DNA of 64,000 bases from Melissococcus plutonius ATCC 35311 (GCF_000270185.1 NC_015516.1:1593501-1657500); one strand, 5' to 3'. Shown: positions 1-10,805, numbered from the stretch's first letter. The notes: generated by a model not told the origin, from the sequence alone. A program made the numbers and translations.

Positions 1-74
1 TCCTATGTAAATAAACTCTATAATATAACTAAATTTTTAATCATCTAACAATAATTAAAAATATACCATTTATT

Positions 75-131
75 AGATTAATCTCCTATTTCAATCTAAA
101 CTATATTAAGATTGAAATGGAGGATTAATCT
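75..131 (-). repeat. Long imperfect inverted repeat after manA
   Basis: Two 23-base arms (75-97 and 109-131) flank an 11-base loop. They pair with one true mismatch plus two G-U wobbles when read as RNA. The repeat lies 17 bases past the manA stop, so it may end or protect that transcript. No strong U-tract follows on the minus strand, so it is not a textbook terminator. It could also be a remnant of a short palindromic repeat element. Confidence 0.55.
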
Positions 132-147
132 TATTAAATTTTACTGA

Positions 148-1128
148 TTAGTTAGTAATGTTACTTGGTTCAGAAGCAATAATTGTTACTTCGCCTTCGA
201 TTCGCCAACTTTCAATCGAAGCAGGCAAAATGAAGCTGTCTCCTTTTTTTAATTCATATCGATCTACAGGAAGTGTCAACTCATTTTCAATAACTAAACT
301 ACCAGCTCCTTCTATAACGGTTGCTAGTGTATAGGGAGCTTGTTTTTTTAATCCTAAAATTCCCTGAACCTGCCACTCATAAACATTAAAAAATTTTGAT
401 TTGAGATAAATCGTTATGGTGGATGTTCCTTCATTCTTCTGTTGTGTTTTTAATATAGGTGCCTTAAATGGAATTGTTGCAACATCAATTGATTGCTGAA
501 TGTGTAGTTCACGTTTGTTTCCTTTTGCATCTCTTCGATTATAATCATAGACTCGATAGGTTGTGTCACTGCTTTGTTGTGTTTCTAAGATCATAATTCC
601 CTTACCAATAGCATGGATCGTACCGCTGGGCACATAGAAAAAATCACCTTTCTTTACGTGAATTTTCCTCAATAATCCATCCCATTGATTTTTTTGAATC
701 ATCTCTTTAAATTCTTCTTTTGTTTTTGCATTATGCCCATAAACAATGGTAGCATTTGGATCTGCATCAATAATATACCAACATTCGGTTTTTCCAAGTT
801 CACCTTGATGCTTTAATCCATAAGTATCATCTGGATGTACCTGAACAGAAAGATTGTCTTCTGCATCAATAATTTTGGTCAAAAGGGGAAATACTTCGCC
901 TTCAGCATAATCAAATAATTCTCTATGATTTTGCCAAAGCTCATTTAACTTGACACCTTTATAAGGACCATTTAAAACAGTACTCACACCATGAGGATGG
1001 GCACTAATTGCCCAATCTTCGCCAATATTATGACTAGGTAAATCGAAATCAAAAATGGTTTTTAGCCGGTCGCCACCCCATATTTTTTCTTGAAAAACAG
1101 GCTTTAAAAATAGTGGTTCTTCTATCAT
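148..1128 (-). CDS. manA: Mannose-6-phosphate isomerase, class I
   Basis: Interconverts mannose-6-phosphate and fructose-6-phosphate in the cytoplasm, linking PTS-imported mannose to glycolysis. The 326-residue length fits the short class I enzymes of Firmicutes. The N-terminal FxEKIWGG segment, the zinc-site QVHPDD motif and the GKTECWY segment are all visible, followed by the cupin-type barrel (PSGTIHAIG). The ATG is preceded by GGAGGG at 7 bases. It stands alone: the serine hydrolase gene upstream on the same strand ends 70 bases before it. Confidence 0.93.
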   Translation of the reverse strand: MIEEPLFLKPVFQEKIWGGDRLKTIFDFDLPSHNIGEDWAISAHPHGVSTVLNGPYKGVKLNELWQNHRELFDYAEGEVFPLLTKIIDAEDNLSVQVHPDDTYGLKHQGELGKTECWYIIDADPNATIVYGHNAKTKEEFKEMIQKNQWDGLLRKIHVKKGDFFYVPSGTIHAIGKGIMILETQQSSDTTYRVYDYNRRDAKGNKRELHIQQSIDVATIPFKAPILKTQQKNEGTSTITIYLKSKFFNVYEWQVQGILGLKKQAPYTLATVIEGAGSLVIENELTLPVDRYELKKGDSFILPASIESWRIEGEVTIIASEPSNITN

Positions 1129-1198
1129 TTGGAACCCTCCTCTTATATTATCATTATATCATCTAATCAAGAGACTTATGAGTCATAGCTGCTTTTTC

Positions 1199-2200
1199 TT
1201 ACAAATATTGCTGTACAAGCTCATCTCGACATTTTATATATATTTCTTTGTGATCCACTGGATGGATTCGATTGGATAAAAAAATGAAGGCTTCTTTTTG
1301 TTGCACATCGATTAACAAAAAGGTGCCAGTATACCCTGTATGAAACAAAAGTGGATGATTATCACTTAAATCATTTTTCAACTTCCAGCCAAGTGACCAA
1401 CTATTTTCATCAAAAGGTGTTTGATTTATTAGTAAGGCTTGAATCGTCTCAGGAGTTAAAATGCATTTACCTTCATAGCTTCCTTCATTTAAATACATGG
1501 AAACAAAATTTACCAGGTCTTTGTTATTTGTAAACAATCCAGCATTGCCAGCATGCTCTTTTAAGATGAATGCTTTCGGATCATGTGTCTGTCCCTGGAT
1601 AATACCTCGTTCTTTATGATTCTCAGTTGGTATACAGATTTTATAATCATCTAGTAAAAATGTGCTCATTGACATTTGCAAGGGTTGTAAAACGTTTTTC
1701 GTAAAAATTGTCACTACATCCTCATTAAAGATCGACTCCAACATAAATCCCAATAAAATTGTACCTGTATCAGTATACATAACTCTTTTTCCCAGATATT
1801 TACCTGATTGTAATTGGTTATACGCTTTTCTTAATTCTTCCTTATTCAATTGATCTCTATTAGAAATATATCCTGTTATATCTGAAGTATGTGTCATTAA
1901 ATGATGAATCGTAATTTTTTCATCATTAAAATCAGGATAATATTTTTTTATGGGATCCTCTAAAGCAATTATGCCCTCTTGCCATAATTTTAAAATAACT
2001 GTAGTCGTACAAATAACCTTTGTTAAGGAAGCTACATCAAAAAGTAAATTTGGTGTCAATGGTTGACGTGTAGGAAGAAGTTGTGCATCACCAAAACAAT
2101 AACTTTCTTGATTGTTATTTCTTATAAAGGTAAATGCTACACCTGGAAAAATCTTTTTCTTTAGTAATTCCTGAATCATTGCCTGTGTTTGTTTATACAT
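1199..2200 (-). CDS. Serine hydrolase of the beta-lactamase/PBP-like family
   Basis: Member of the class C beta-lactamase/esterase fold. It has SLTK (Ser58, Lys61 from the chosen ATG) as the SxxK nucleophile motif, a YTD triad in place of YxN, and HTG near the C terminus in place of KTG. No signal peptide or membrane anchor is visible, so it is probably a cytoplasmic esterase or amidase-like enzyme rather than a true penicillin-binding protein. I chose the ATG at 2200; an in-frame GTG at 2209 would add three residues and has no better ribosome site. It starts 36 bases after the VOC gene upstream on the same strand, so the two may be co-transcribed. The substrate is unknown. Confidence 0.8.
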   Translation of the reverse strand: MYKQTQAMIQELLKKKIFPGVAFTFIRNNNQESYCFGDAQLLPTRQPLTPNLLFDVASLTKVICTTTVILKLWQEGIIALEDPIKKYYPDFNDEKITIHHLMTHTSDITGYISNRDQLNKEELRKAYNQLQSGKYLGKRVMYTDTGTILLGFMLESIFNEDVVTIFTKNVLQPLQMSMSTFLLDDYKICIPTENHKERGIIQGQTHDPKAFILKEHAGNAGLFTNNKDLVNFVSMYLNEGSYEGKCILTPETIQALLINQTPFDENSWSLGWKLKNDLSDNHPLLFHTGYTGTFLLIDVQQKEAFIFLSNRIHPVDHKEIYIKCRDELVQQYL

Positions 2201-2236
2201 ATTGAACACTCACTTAATTTTTACTTTTTAACAACG

Positions 2237-3088
2237 CTATTTTTTAATATTTGGATGACGCATAAACCACCATTCAATACCTAATTTATCATAAATTGTA
2301 ATAAATGTTTTTCTTTTATCAATAAAAAAATTGACTTGTTCTGCCTGTAGATGTTCTTCCAATTGTCGCATATCTCCATCACACACCACCGGACAAATCA
2401 AAAATTCAATGCCTAACTGATTTTTATTTGCTATTGACCGTTCATTTAGTTTATCTTCTTGCAAAGCAATAGAGAAATGGCCTTCTCCCATTGTTAATAT
2501 ATTATTATAGTTTTCTAATAAGGACATTCCCAAAGTATTTTGATAGAAATGCACGCTATCTCTATTTTTTTCTGTGTTCAAATAGATTAAGTCAAATTTT
2601 GCTTCTTTTGATAATCCATGATAGACAGGTAACCCCTTTTGTAATAATTTGTCTAAGTTTAAAAGAGAAAGATCGCCTTTTTCTTCATTCAAAGATAAGG
2701 GTACATTACAATAAAGCTCTAATCTATTGCCTTCTGGATCTAGCAAAAAAATACTTCTACGTGCGTTTCTGATGATTGCTCCTTCTATAGGATATTTATT
2801 ACTAACAATTCTTCTAGCAATGGTTGCCAACTCAACCTCATTAGGCAGTCGTAAAGAAAGTCCAGCAAGCCGTTTTGTTTTGCTGCCTTGTTCGATCGAC
2901 TCCATCTCTTCTAAGATCAACAACTGACTATCCAATTCGACAGTACCGAAAACAGATAAATTATTTTCTTCTGTTTTCAATACAAAACCGACAATATCCC
3001 TATAAAATTTAAGCATCTCTTCAGAATTATTAATACGTAATGCGACCGTTTTGACATAAATGTTTTTTGGCAATTTAAATTTATTCAT
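2237..3088 (-). CDS. VOC superfamily protein, CatE-like
   Basis: 283 residues with two vicinal-oxygen-chelate modules, about 10-130 and 160-280. The FYRDIVGF helix and the NRLELYCN strand are typical of catechol-2,3-dioxygenase/glyoxalase relatives. The first-strand histidine that usually binds metal in this family appears to be missing: the protein reads VALRI where the family has an xHxxL-type strand. It may therefore bind metal differently or not be an enzyme. A GGGGGG tract precedes the ATG. It is followed by a serine hydrolase gene in a probable two-gene operon. No substrate can be assigned. Confidence 0.75.
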   Translation of the reverse strand: MNKFKLPKNIYVKTVALRINNSEEMLKFYRDIVGFVLKTEENNLSVFGTVELDSQLLILEEMESIEQGSKTKRLAGLSLRLPNEVELATIARRIVSNKYPIEGAIIRNARRSIFLLDPEGNRLELYCNVPLSLNEEKGDLSLLNLDKLLQKGLPVYHGLSKEAKFDLIYLNTEKNRDSVHFYQNTLGMSLLENYNNILTMGEGHFSIALQEDKLNERSIANKNQLGIEFLICPVVCDGDMRQLEEHLQAEQVNFFIDKRKTFITIYDKLGIEWWFMRHPNIKK

Positions 3089-3117
3089 TCGTCTTCCCCC
3101 CGAATGTTCATCTTTTT

Positions 3118-3910
3118 ATATTCTATACATCGTACATAAAATCATCAAGCAATAGGTCCTTTTAATGATCTTACAAAACTTCTTATACCCAACAAATGAC
3201 AACATATAAATACTTAAATAACTGATCTATTTATTAAAAATCCTATTAATAAACTATTCCGTATTTTACTCATTAATTACGTTAAAGTTTGAGTATTGCT
3301 TTTAAAATAATTACTCCTTTTTTACTTTCTATTATAATCCTTTTATCCAATTCAGTTAGAAAAAGATGCATTTAAATAAATTTAATCTTTGTCAAATCAT
3401 AACAATATAATTAAAAATTTTATATCTTATTATCTATTAAAAAAGATAGAATAATTCTTACTTGTTTACTATTAATGTTCTATTTGACCAAAACAGAAAA
3501 CTTTAATTATTTCTTATGCAACCTATATTAAAAGTATTCTTTGATCATTCGAATAAAAAATACAAGTAACATAAACGATGTAAAAAGGTTTTAATTTAAT
3601 AGCCATACAATTACTCTATGAAGTTATTTAATCATAAAAATTGGTTAATTGTTAAAATATGAATCTTTTTTTCATTGATTACTTGTTAATTTTCTTTAAT
3701 AAAAATTGAATTAAAGTTTATCCTTTTCTACATTTTATCTTTAAATAGTTCTATTAATACGCCCATTAATTATTCAAAATTAATTATTATTCTTTCAAAG
3801 AATATCTTATCAAACTTATTTATGGTTATCCATACTATCTAAAACAAAAAATAAAATAACAAATTCTCATTATTCATAAATTATGATTTTTTTCTCTATC
3901 AAATCACTCA
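3118..3910. other. Gene-free AT-rich spacer
   Basis: About 800 bases between the VOC gene and the ABC exporter terminator. The tract is strongly AT-rich with dense stops in all frames. I see no RNA gene, no repeat and no recognisable gene remnant. It should contain the promoter of the VOC/serine hydrolase pair near its left end, but I could not single out convincing hexamers. Confidence 0.6.
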
Positions 3911-3983
3911 TTAAAAAAGATTAACAAAATAAATGAATAAAGATAGATAGAGTAACTTTTTATTCATTTATTCCATTAATCTT
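3911..3983 (-). terminator. Terminator after the ABC exporter operon
   Basis: Arms AATAAATGAATAAA (3928-3941) and TTTATTCATTTATT (3959-3972) pair perfectly. An outer AAGATTAA/TTAATCTT pair (3917-3924, 3976-3983) extends the stem. On the minus strand the hairpin is followed by a run of six T. It starts 28 bases past the stop of the ABC gene. Confidence 0.75.
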
Positions 3984-4010
3984 ACACTTTATATTTCTAT
4001 TAAGAAATCA

Positions 4011-5870
4011 TTATTGCGAGAATTGACTGTTATAAAGTTTTTCGTAAAAGCCATTTTTTTTCATTAACTCTTTATGTGTTCCTGTTTCAACAATTGAACC
4101 ATGATTCATAACAATAATATTATCGGCATCTTGAATAGTAGATAATCGGTGGGCAACAACAAAACTTGTTCGATTTTTTAGCAGTTTACTCATAGCTTGT
4201 TGGATTAAAAGCTCAGTCCTGGTATCAACGCTGGAAGTAGCTTCATCTAAAATTAATACATCTGGATCAGCTAAAAATGCTCGAGCAATGGTTAACAATT
4301 GTCTTTGGCCATGAGAAATGTTGCTTGCTTCCTCGTTTAAGATTGTGTGATACCCATTTGGCAGCTTACGTATGAATTCATCAGCACAAGCTGCTTTTGA
4401 TGCTGCATATACTTGTTCCTCTGTTGCCTGTGTGTTTCCATATATAATATTATCATAAATACTACCAGTAAATAACCAGGTATCTTGAAGAACCATTGCA
4501 AAGTGAGCTCGCAATTCATTTCTTCCTAAATCTCTCGTATCGACGCCATCATATTTAATGCTCCCACCATTAATATCGTAAAAACGTTCCAGCAAATTAA
4601 TCAGAGTGGTCTTACCAGCTCCTGTAGGACCAACAATAGCTATCATTTCACCAGATTTTACTTCTAAGTTAAAATCAGTGAGTAACAGATGATTGGCTGT
4701 ATAACCAAATTGGACATGTTCAAATTGAACTTTATAGAAATCATTCTTCTCAGCAGGAATACCAGAAGGCCTATTAACTATTTCCGGCTCATCTAATAAT
4801 TCAAAAATACGTTCAGCAGAAGCAATCGTTGACTGAATTGTATTTAATAAATTAGATATTTGAACAATGGGTTGTGAAAATTGATTGGTGTACTGTAGAA
4901 AAGCTTGAACGTTTCCTATTGTAATTGTTCCATGTGCAACGTTTATTCCACCCACTACAGATACAAAGACGTAACCAAGATTTTTGATAAAATTCATTAA
5001 AGGCATAATAATAGCAGAAATAAATTGTGCTTTCCAACCCGCTTTATAAAGTTTTTCATTTTCTTTTTTAAATGCTTCTTGATCTGTTGCTTCATGATTA
5101 AAACTTTTGACAATAATATGACCTGCATAAGTTTCTTCTACCTGATTATTTAATAAACCTAAACTATTTTGCTGGATCGTAAAAAATTTTTGTGAACTTG
5201 GTGCAATAATCATAACAACGACTAAACTAAGTGGCACGGTAATTAAGGTAATTAAAGTCAATTGCCAACTAATGGTTAACATCATAAATAAAACACCAAA
5301 AATTGTGATCACATTTGTAATCAACTGTGTTAAATTTTGTTGCAGTGTACTTGCAATATTATCCATATCATTAATTGCTCTTGACATAATATCACCATTA
5401 TTGTGTGTGTCGTAATAGGAAATCGGTAATTTATTCATCTTTGCTTCTAATTCGTGTCTTAAATCATAAATGGTTCGTTGGGAGACACGTGTCATAATAA
5501 ATTGTTGTAAAAAGTCAAACAATGCAGAACAAAGATACATGACAAAAGCAATCATTAGAATTTGCGGAATTTTTTGAAAATCAATCGGGTAAGAAGAAAT
5601 TGCGATTCCCTTTTTAGTTTTAGCAATTCCTTCCATAACACCTTGATAAATTTCTGTTGTTGTCCCACCCAATATTTTAGGTGTTTGTATTTGAAAAATA
5701 ACAGATGAAATAGCAAGAATTAGAACAAAGGTAATCGGAATAAGTCGTCTTGACATATATTTAAATAATCGATGGGTCGTTCCCCAAAAATTTTTTGCTT
5801 TTGCAGTGGATGGATTTTTAATATTTTTGTTTCCGCCCATTGGACCACCTGATGTATTATTTACCTTCAT
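4011..5870 (-). CDS. ABC exporter half-transporter, catalytic partner (permease + ATPase)
   Basis: 619 residues: a cytoplasmic N-terminal tail, six membrane helices (about 35-330) and a nucleotide-binding domain. The domain has Walker A GPTGAGKT, Walker B LILDEATSSVD with the catalytic Glu, and the switch AHRLST. The signature is NISHGQRQ instead of LSGGQ, as in the TM288-like half of heterodimeric multidrug exporters. It would supply the functional Walker motifs while its partner supplies an intact SGGQ signature. The ATG overlaps the restored stop of the upstream gene as ATGA, so the two are translationally coupled. The substrate is unknown; drugs or lipids are usual for the family. Confidence 0.88.
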   Translation of the reverse strand: MKVNNTSGGPMGGNKNIKNPSTAKAKNFWGTTHRLFKYMSRRLIPITFVLILAISSVIFQIQTPKILGGTTTEIYQGVMEGIAKTKKGIAISSYPIDFQKIPQILMIAFVMYLCSALFDFLQQFIMTRVSQRTIYDLRHELEAKMNKLPISYYDTHNNGDIMSRAINDMDNIASTLQQNLTQLITNVITIFGVLFMMLTISWQLTLITLITVPLSLVVVMIIAPSSQKFFTIQQNSLGLLNNQVEETYAGHIIVKSFNHEATDQEAFKKENEKLYKAGWKAQFISAIIMPLMNFIKNLGYVFVSVVGGINVAHGTITIGNVQAFLQYTNQFSQPIVQISNLLNTIQSTIASAERIFELLDEPEIVNRPSGIPAEKNDFYKVQFEHVQFGYTANHLLLTDFNLEVKSGEMIAIVGPTGAGKTTLINLLERFYDINGGSIKYDGVDTRDLGRNELRAHFAMVLQDTWLFTGSIYDNIIYGNTQATEEQVYAASKAACADEFIRKLPNGYHTILNEEASNISHGQRQLLTIARAFLADPDVLILDEATSSVDTRTELLIQQAMSKLLKNRTSFVVAHRLSTIQDADNIIVMNHGSIVETGTHKELMKKNGFYEKLYNSQFSQ

Positions 5871-7602
5871 GCACTCTCTCCTTCCCGAAGTTGTGAATGC
5901 ACAATTTCTTGATAAGTTTTATTATCTTTCATTAATTCACTATGTGTTCCTTTACCGACTAATTTTCCCTCGTCTAACACTAAAATCATTGTTGCTTCCA
6001 TAACTGTGCTAACACGCTGGGCAACTAAAATAACAATGGCTTCATTAATATTTTTTTCAGAGCACTCCTTAACTTATCATCTGTATTGAAATCCAAAGCT
6101 GAAAAGGAATCATCAAATACATAAATATCGGCTTTTTTTACCAAGGCACGAGCAATGGCTAAACGTTGTTTTTGTCCACCTGAAAAATTATTTCCTCCCT
6201 GTTCAACATGACTATCAAGCCCATGTGGCATTTCAGAAATAAAGTCTTTCGCTTGAGCAATTTCTAAGGCTTTCCAAATTTCTTCATCTGTTGCATTAAA
6301 GGCACCATATTGCATATTTTCACGAATCGTTCCTGAGAATAATACGGCTTGTTGTGGAACAAAACCAACATGATCTCTTAAATTATGTTGTGGAACAGTT
6401 GCAATATCCTCGCCATTTATTAAAATTTTTCCTTTTTCTAAATTGTAAAAACGTGGAATCAAATTAATTAATGTGGTTTTTCCCGAACCGGTACCTCCAA
6501 TAATAGCTACCATACTACCAGATGTAGCAGTAAAATTAATATCATCAAGCGCTAATTTTTCTGCACCCAAATAACGATAATAAACATGTTCAAATAATAA
6601 TGAAGCTTTTTCTCCTTTAAACATAATTTTTTTATTGGTAGGTTTATCAATAATACTTCGCTTGCTGCTTTTCATATCTAATACTTCATTAATACGTTCA
6701 GCAGAAGCTTGAGCACTGGGAACAAGAATGAAAATCATTGTTAACATCATAAAACTAAATAGAATTTGTACAGCGTAGGTCATAAAAGCAACTAAATTTC
6801 CTACTTCCATTCGTTTATTTGCAATATAGTGACCACCAAGCCACGAAATTGCAATATTTGTTCCACTTATAATCAGTGTCATCATAGGCATCATTAAAGC
6901 AACGATGGTATTTACTTTAATAGCCGTTTGTGTGTAATCTCTATTAACGTTATCAAATCGTTTCTCTTCATAACTTTCTTTATCAAAAGCTCGAATAACA
7001 CGAACTCCAGTTAATTCCTCTCTAAACACTAAATTTAAACGATCTGTTTTCTTTTGAATACTTTTAAACAATGGCACTGCAAAATAGATGACACCACCTA
7101 CGACAACTATCATTACAGGCAAAACAACAATAAAAATTTTAGTTAACTGATGATTATTTAAATAAGCTAATATGATTGCACCTACCAATGTAATTGGCGC
7201 CATAATCATTAAACGCAGAAACATTTGCATAACTAGCTGAACTTGAGTAACGTCATTTGTCGTTCTGGTAATTAAAGAGGCTGTTCCGAATTTATCAAAT
7301 TCATCGTTCGATAGATTTTCAATTTTTTGATAGATAGCAAAACGTAAATTTTTTCCTAATCGTTGTGATTCTCTTGTAGCAAAAAAAGTATTGGCAATTG
7401 AGGCTATAATACTAATAAAAGAAAAACCAATCATCCAAAAACCAATCGACCAAATATAAGGAATATTGCCTTTTGCCACGCCCTTATTGATAATTGCCGA
7501 TGTCAAACTGGGTAAATACAAGTTCGTAACCACTTGTAATGCCATAAAAATAATTGCTGCTAATGTTGAGAAAAATGACATTCGTTTCGCTAATTTAATC
7601 AT
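5867..7602 (-). pseudogene. ABC exporter half-transporter, degenerate-site partner, frameshifted
   Basis: The open frame (7602 down to 6025) holds six membrane helices, Walker A GGTGSGKT, the signature FSGGQKQR and Walker B YVFDDSFSALD, where Asp replaces the catalytic Glu. It then runs out in an alien tail just after LRSALKK. In the next frame the missing end continues (about 6053 to 5867) with VAQRVST, where Gln replaces the switch His, then LDEGKLVGKGTH, and stops in an ATGA overlap with the next gene. One base missing from the A-run at 6051-6057 explains the break. Asp and Gln at these sites are normal for the TM287-like half of heterodimers. The break is either decay, slippage or a sequencing error. 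Confidence 0.85.
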
Positions 7603-7953
7603 TGAGTTTCTTTCCTTCTTTCTTCCAACATACTTTATAGCGTATCTAAAGACAAATTATTAATAATCAATAACAACATAAATTAAGACAACCACAAAAT
7701 AAAGTTAAATAAATTTATTTTACAATAGGATCAGTGTGTATTTGTTAAAATTATATTATTTAGCCTTCATTATTTCTTTTAATAATTTCACTAGTTTACT
7801 GAATATATTTCATTTTTTATTATTCTAATAATTAAAAATGAAATAAATAAAATCATCTATACAAATTATTTTATTTTTCATTTCTTTTAGCAAAATGATA
7901 ATTATAAATTAACTACTCCTTAATTATGGTGTATAAATGGTTTTGCAAATTAT

Positions 7954-8514
7954 TTACCTATAAAATGAAATTTTCTGTTTTAATTCTTTTATCACCATTT
8001 TGATAGGTTGATTAGCGTTTAATAAGATTATATGTGGATATTTAATCAGATATTGTTTATTTGCATACTCTTTTTCATAAGTTGATATTCTTTTTTGAAT
8101 AATTGTTTGGTCTTTTTCTCTATAATTTAAACGAATTCTAATATTCTCTTTTGATACATCAAAAAATACAGGAATGACTTTATCTCCCAATCGGTCGGAT
8201 AGATTTTTGAATCCTGAATAAGTTAAAATGGCATAAGCATTATGCTGATCTGTCTTTAAAACAATATCTTTAAAAATGGTGCCATACCAATTACCATGAT
8301 AACAATCATATTCAGCAAAAGCTTGTTGATTCATTAATTGTTTAAACCGTTTTTCTGAATCAAAATAGTAATCAATGCCATTTTCTTCTTTTGGTCGTTT
8401 TGCTCTTGTTGTATGTGAAATTACTTTTTTATAGTTTGAGAATACATTATTTGCAACAACCGTTTTCCCTGAACCACTTGGTCCAATCAAAATAAAAATA
8501 AAATGTTTAAGCAA
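7954..8514 (-). CDS. Guanylate kinase-like nucleotide kinase
   Basis: 186 residues with the P-loop GPSGSGKT and the GMP-binding segment SHTTRAKRPKEENGIDYYF, which closely follows the guanylate kinase consensus (TTRxxRxxExxGxDYxF). The lid region is shorter and more divergent than in housekeeping Gmk, and the gene is not beside rpoZ or priA, so it is probably a paralogue. The only plausible start is TTG at 8514, with AAAGGA 8-9 bases upstream; no ATG lies before the P-loop. No partner gene adjoins it. Real substrate unproven. Confidence 0.78.
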   Translation of the reverse strand: MLKHFIFILIGPSGSGKTVVANNVFSNYKKVISHTTRAKRPKEENGIDYYFDSEKRFKQLMNQQAFAEYDCYHGNWYGTIFKDIVLKTDQHNAYAILTYSGFKNLSDRLGDKVIPVFFDVSKENIRIRLNYREKDQTIIQKRISTYEKEYANKQYLIKYPHIILLNANQPIKMVIKELKQKISFYR

Positions 8515-8727
8515 TTCGTTAATCCTTTCTTTTCCCTAATTTTTAAGGAAATATTCTATTTTTTTGAACAAAATAATAAATTCATCTTTTGATTATTTCT
8601 AGCTTTCTTTACTCTCTATTTTAAATCCAATTTGATTAAGATTCTAATATTTGTATAATGAAGTAAACATTTGGACTCATTGTCTACTCAGCAGTACGGC
8701 AGAATTATCAATCAAGCTTTAAATAAT

Positions 8728-8768
8728 AAATATAAGGCATCAATGAGTTTCATTGATGTCTTATATTT
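8728..8768 (-). terminator. Terminator downstream of the PTS gene
   Basis: 17-base arms (8728-8744 and 8752-8768) around a 7-base loop pair with only a G-U wobble. The hairpin lies about 95 bases past the stop of the EIICA reading frame on the minus strand. T- and A-rich flanks on both sides would allow it to work in both directions. The rest of 8515-8861 holds no gene. Confidence 0.7.
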
Positions 8769-8861
8769 TTTAATCTATTTTTATTACAAACAGATTTTAA
8801 TGAGCTGAAAATCAGAAATAAATGAGCCATTTTTAAATTATTTATTTTTTGATATCACCAA

Positions 8862-10496
8862 TTATGAATGATTAATTTCTGCCTTTTTAGATATAATTGT
8901 TAAAAGTTCTTCACCATGAGCAATTTTTTGTTGATCAATAACCATTATTTTCGCATAGTTATTCGTATTTGTAATAACAATCGGCGTAATTATGGAATAT
9001 CCAGCTGCTTTAATCTTTCCTATGTCAAATTTTACTAATAAATCACCTTTTTTCACTTGAGCACCTTGTTGTGTCAAAACTTCAAATCCTTCACCTTTTA
9101 ATTCAACTGTATTCATCCCTAAATGAATTAACACTTCAATACCATCTGAGGTTGTTAACCCAATAGCATGCCCTGTTGGAAATAATGTTGTTAATTCACC
9201 ATCTGCTGGTGCATACAACACTCCTTCTAATGGATCAATAGCAACTCCTTGACCTAATGCACCAGTAGAGAAGGCTTCATCTTCTATTTCTTCTAACGGT
9301 AGTATGTTTCCTGTCAATGGGCTAGCTAAAATCATTTGATCTTCTGATTGATTCGTTGAATTTAAAGCGTCTTTTTCTGTTTGACTTTTTTCTACAGGAA
9401 TATCATCATTATCTTTTCCAACTGTAGCTAAAGCACTATCTGGTTCATCTTGAAATCCTAGAATAAAGGTTAAAATAAAAGCGATAATCACAGCAATGAC
9501 AACGCCAATTGCTGCAGAGATTAATCCGGTCATGTTTTTTGTGTCTTTAGGAATAAATCCTGGTAAACTTAAAAGACTGACTAGTCCAAAAGAGAAATTT
9601 TGAACATGTTTAAATGCGATAAATCCACCACCAACAGCTCCACCAATACAGGCGGCAATAAAAGGACGCTTAAGCGGCAAGGTGACTCCATAAACAGTAG
9701 GTTCTGTAATACTAAAGATTGAAGTAATAGAAGAAGATAAAGCCAATTCTTTTAATTTTAAATTCTTTGACATAAAAAATACTGCAAAAGCTGCTCCACC
9801 TTGTGATAAAACAGCCGGCAACAAGATTGGCATTAATGTATCTTGACCAAATTGTGATACATTAAGCATCATAATTGGAACCAGACCCCAATGCATACCA
9901 AAAATAACAAGAACCTGCCAGAATCCTCCCATGATTATCCCAGCAACCAATGGACTAAAGTTATAAAGTGTATTATAAATACCACCTAATAAATTACCAA
10001 GAACAATGCCAATTGGGCCGATAATGATAAATGTGATCGGTGCCATAATTAGAAAAACACCTAAAGGTACACCAATAATCTGTAGAAAACTTGGAATTAT
10101 TTTCTTAAAGAAATGTTCTACGTATTGTTGGATGAAAACAGCTAGAATAATAGGTATAACAGAAGAGATATAACCATTTGGACCTAAAATAACCGGAATA
10201 CCCCAAAAACTTAATGTTTTTCCAGCCAATTCATTAATACCTGGATGGACGAGTGCCATGGCTAAACAGACAGCTAAATAACGATTCGTATTAAATTTTT
10301 TGGCAGCAGTAAAAGCTAATAAAATTGGTAAATATGTAAATATTCCATCAGCAATTGCAAAAAAAACTAAATAAACACCTGAACGATCACTTAGCCAATT
10401 TAGTGTTAACGCGAGCGTTAAAAAACCTTTCAATATTCCGGCACCTGCTAATGCACCTAGAAATGGCGTAAAAATAGCAGAAATAATATCTATCAA
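8862..10496 (-). CDS. Beta-glucoside-type PTS, EIIC and EIIA part (separated from EIIB by a stop)
   Basis: 544 residues: an EIIC permease domain (about 1-350, many helices, GITEPTVYGV-like SITEPTVYG motif), a charged linker, then EIIA with ASPLTG and the phosphorylated-His segment IHLGMNTVEL. Together with the gene before it, it makes a BglP-style EIIBCA. The two frames are the same frame, separated only by TGA at 10497-10499. The only start here is the TTG right after that TGA, with no Shine-Dalgarno, so expression would need reinitiation or readthrough. No BglG antiterminator or glycosidase gene adjoins, so the sugar is inferred from family only. Confidence 0.82.
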   Translation of the reverse strand: MIDIISAIFTPFLGALAGAGILKGFLTLALTLNWLSDRSGVYLVFFAIADGIFTYLPILLAFTAAKKFNTNRYLAVCLAMALVHPGINELAGKTLSFWGIPVILGPNGYISSVIPIILAVFIQQYVEHFFKKIIPSFLQIIGVPLGVFLIMAPITFIIIGPIGIVLGNLLGGIYNTLYNFSPLVAGIIMGGFWQVLVIFGMHWGLVPIMMLNVSQFGQDTLMPILLPAVLSQGGAAFAVFFMSKNLKLKELALSSSITSIFSITEPTVYGVTLPLKRPFIAACIGGAVGGGFIAFKHVQNFSFGLVSLLSLPGFIPKDTKNMTGLISAAIGVVIAVIIAFILTFILGFQDEPDSALATVGKDNDDIPVEKSQTEKDALNSTNQSEDQMILASPLTGNILPLEEIEDEAFSTGALGQGVAIDPLEGVLYAPADGELTTLFPTGHAIGLTTSDGIEVLIHLGMNTVELKGEGFEVLTQQGAQVKKGDLLVKFDIGKIKAAGYSIITPIVITNTNNYAKIMVIDQQKIAHGEELLTIISKKAEINHS

Positions 10497-10805
<309 letters not shown>

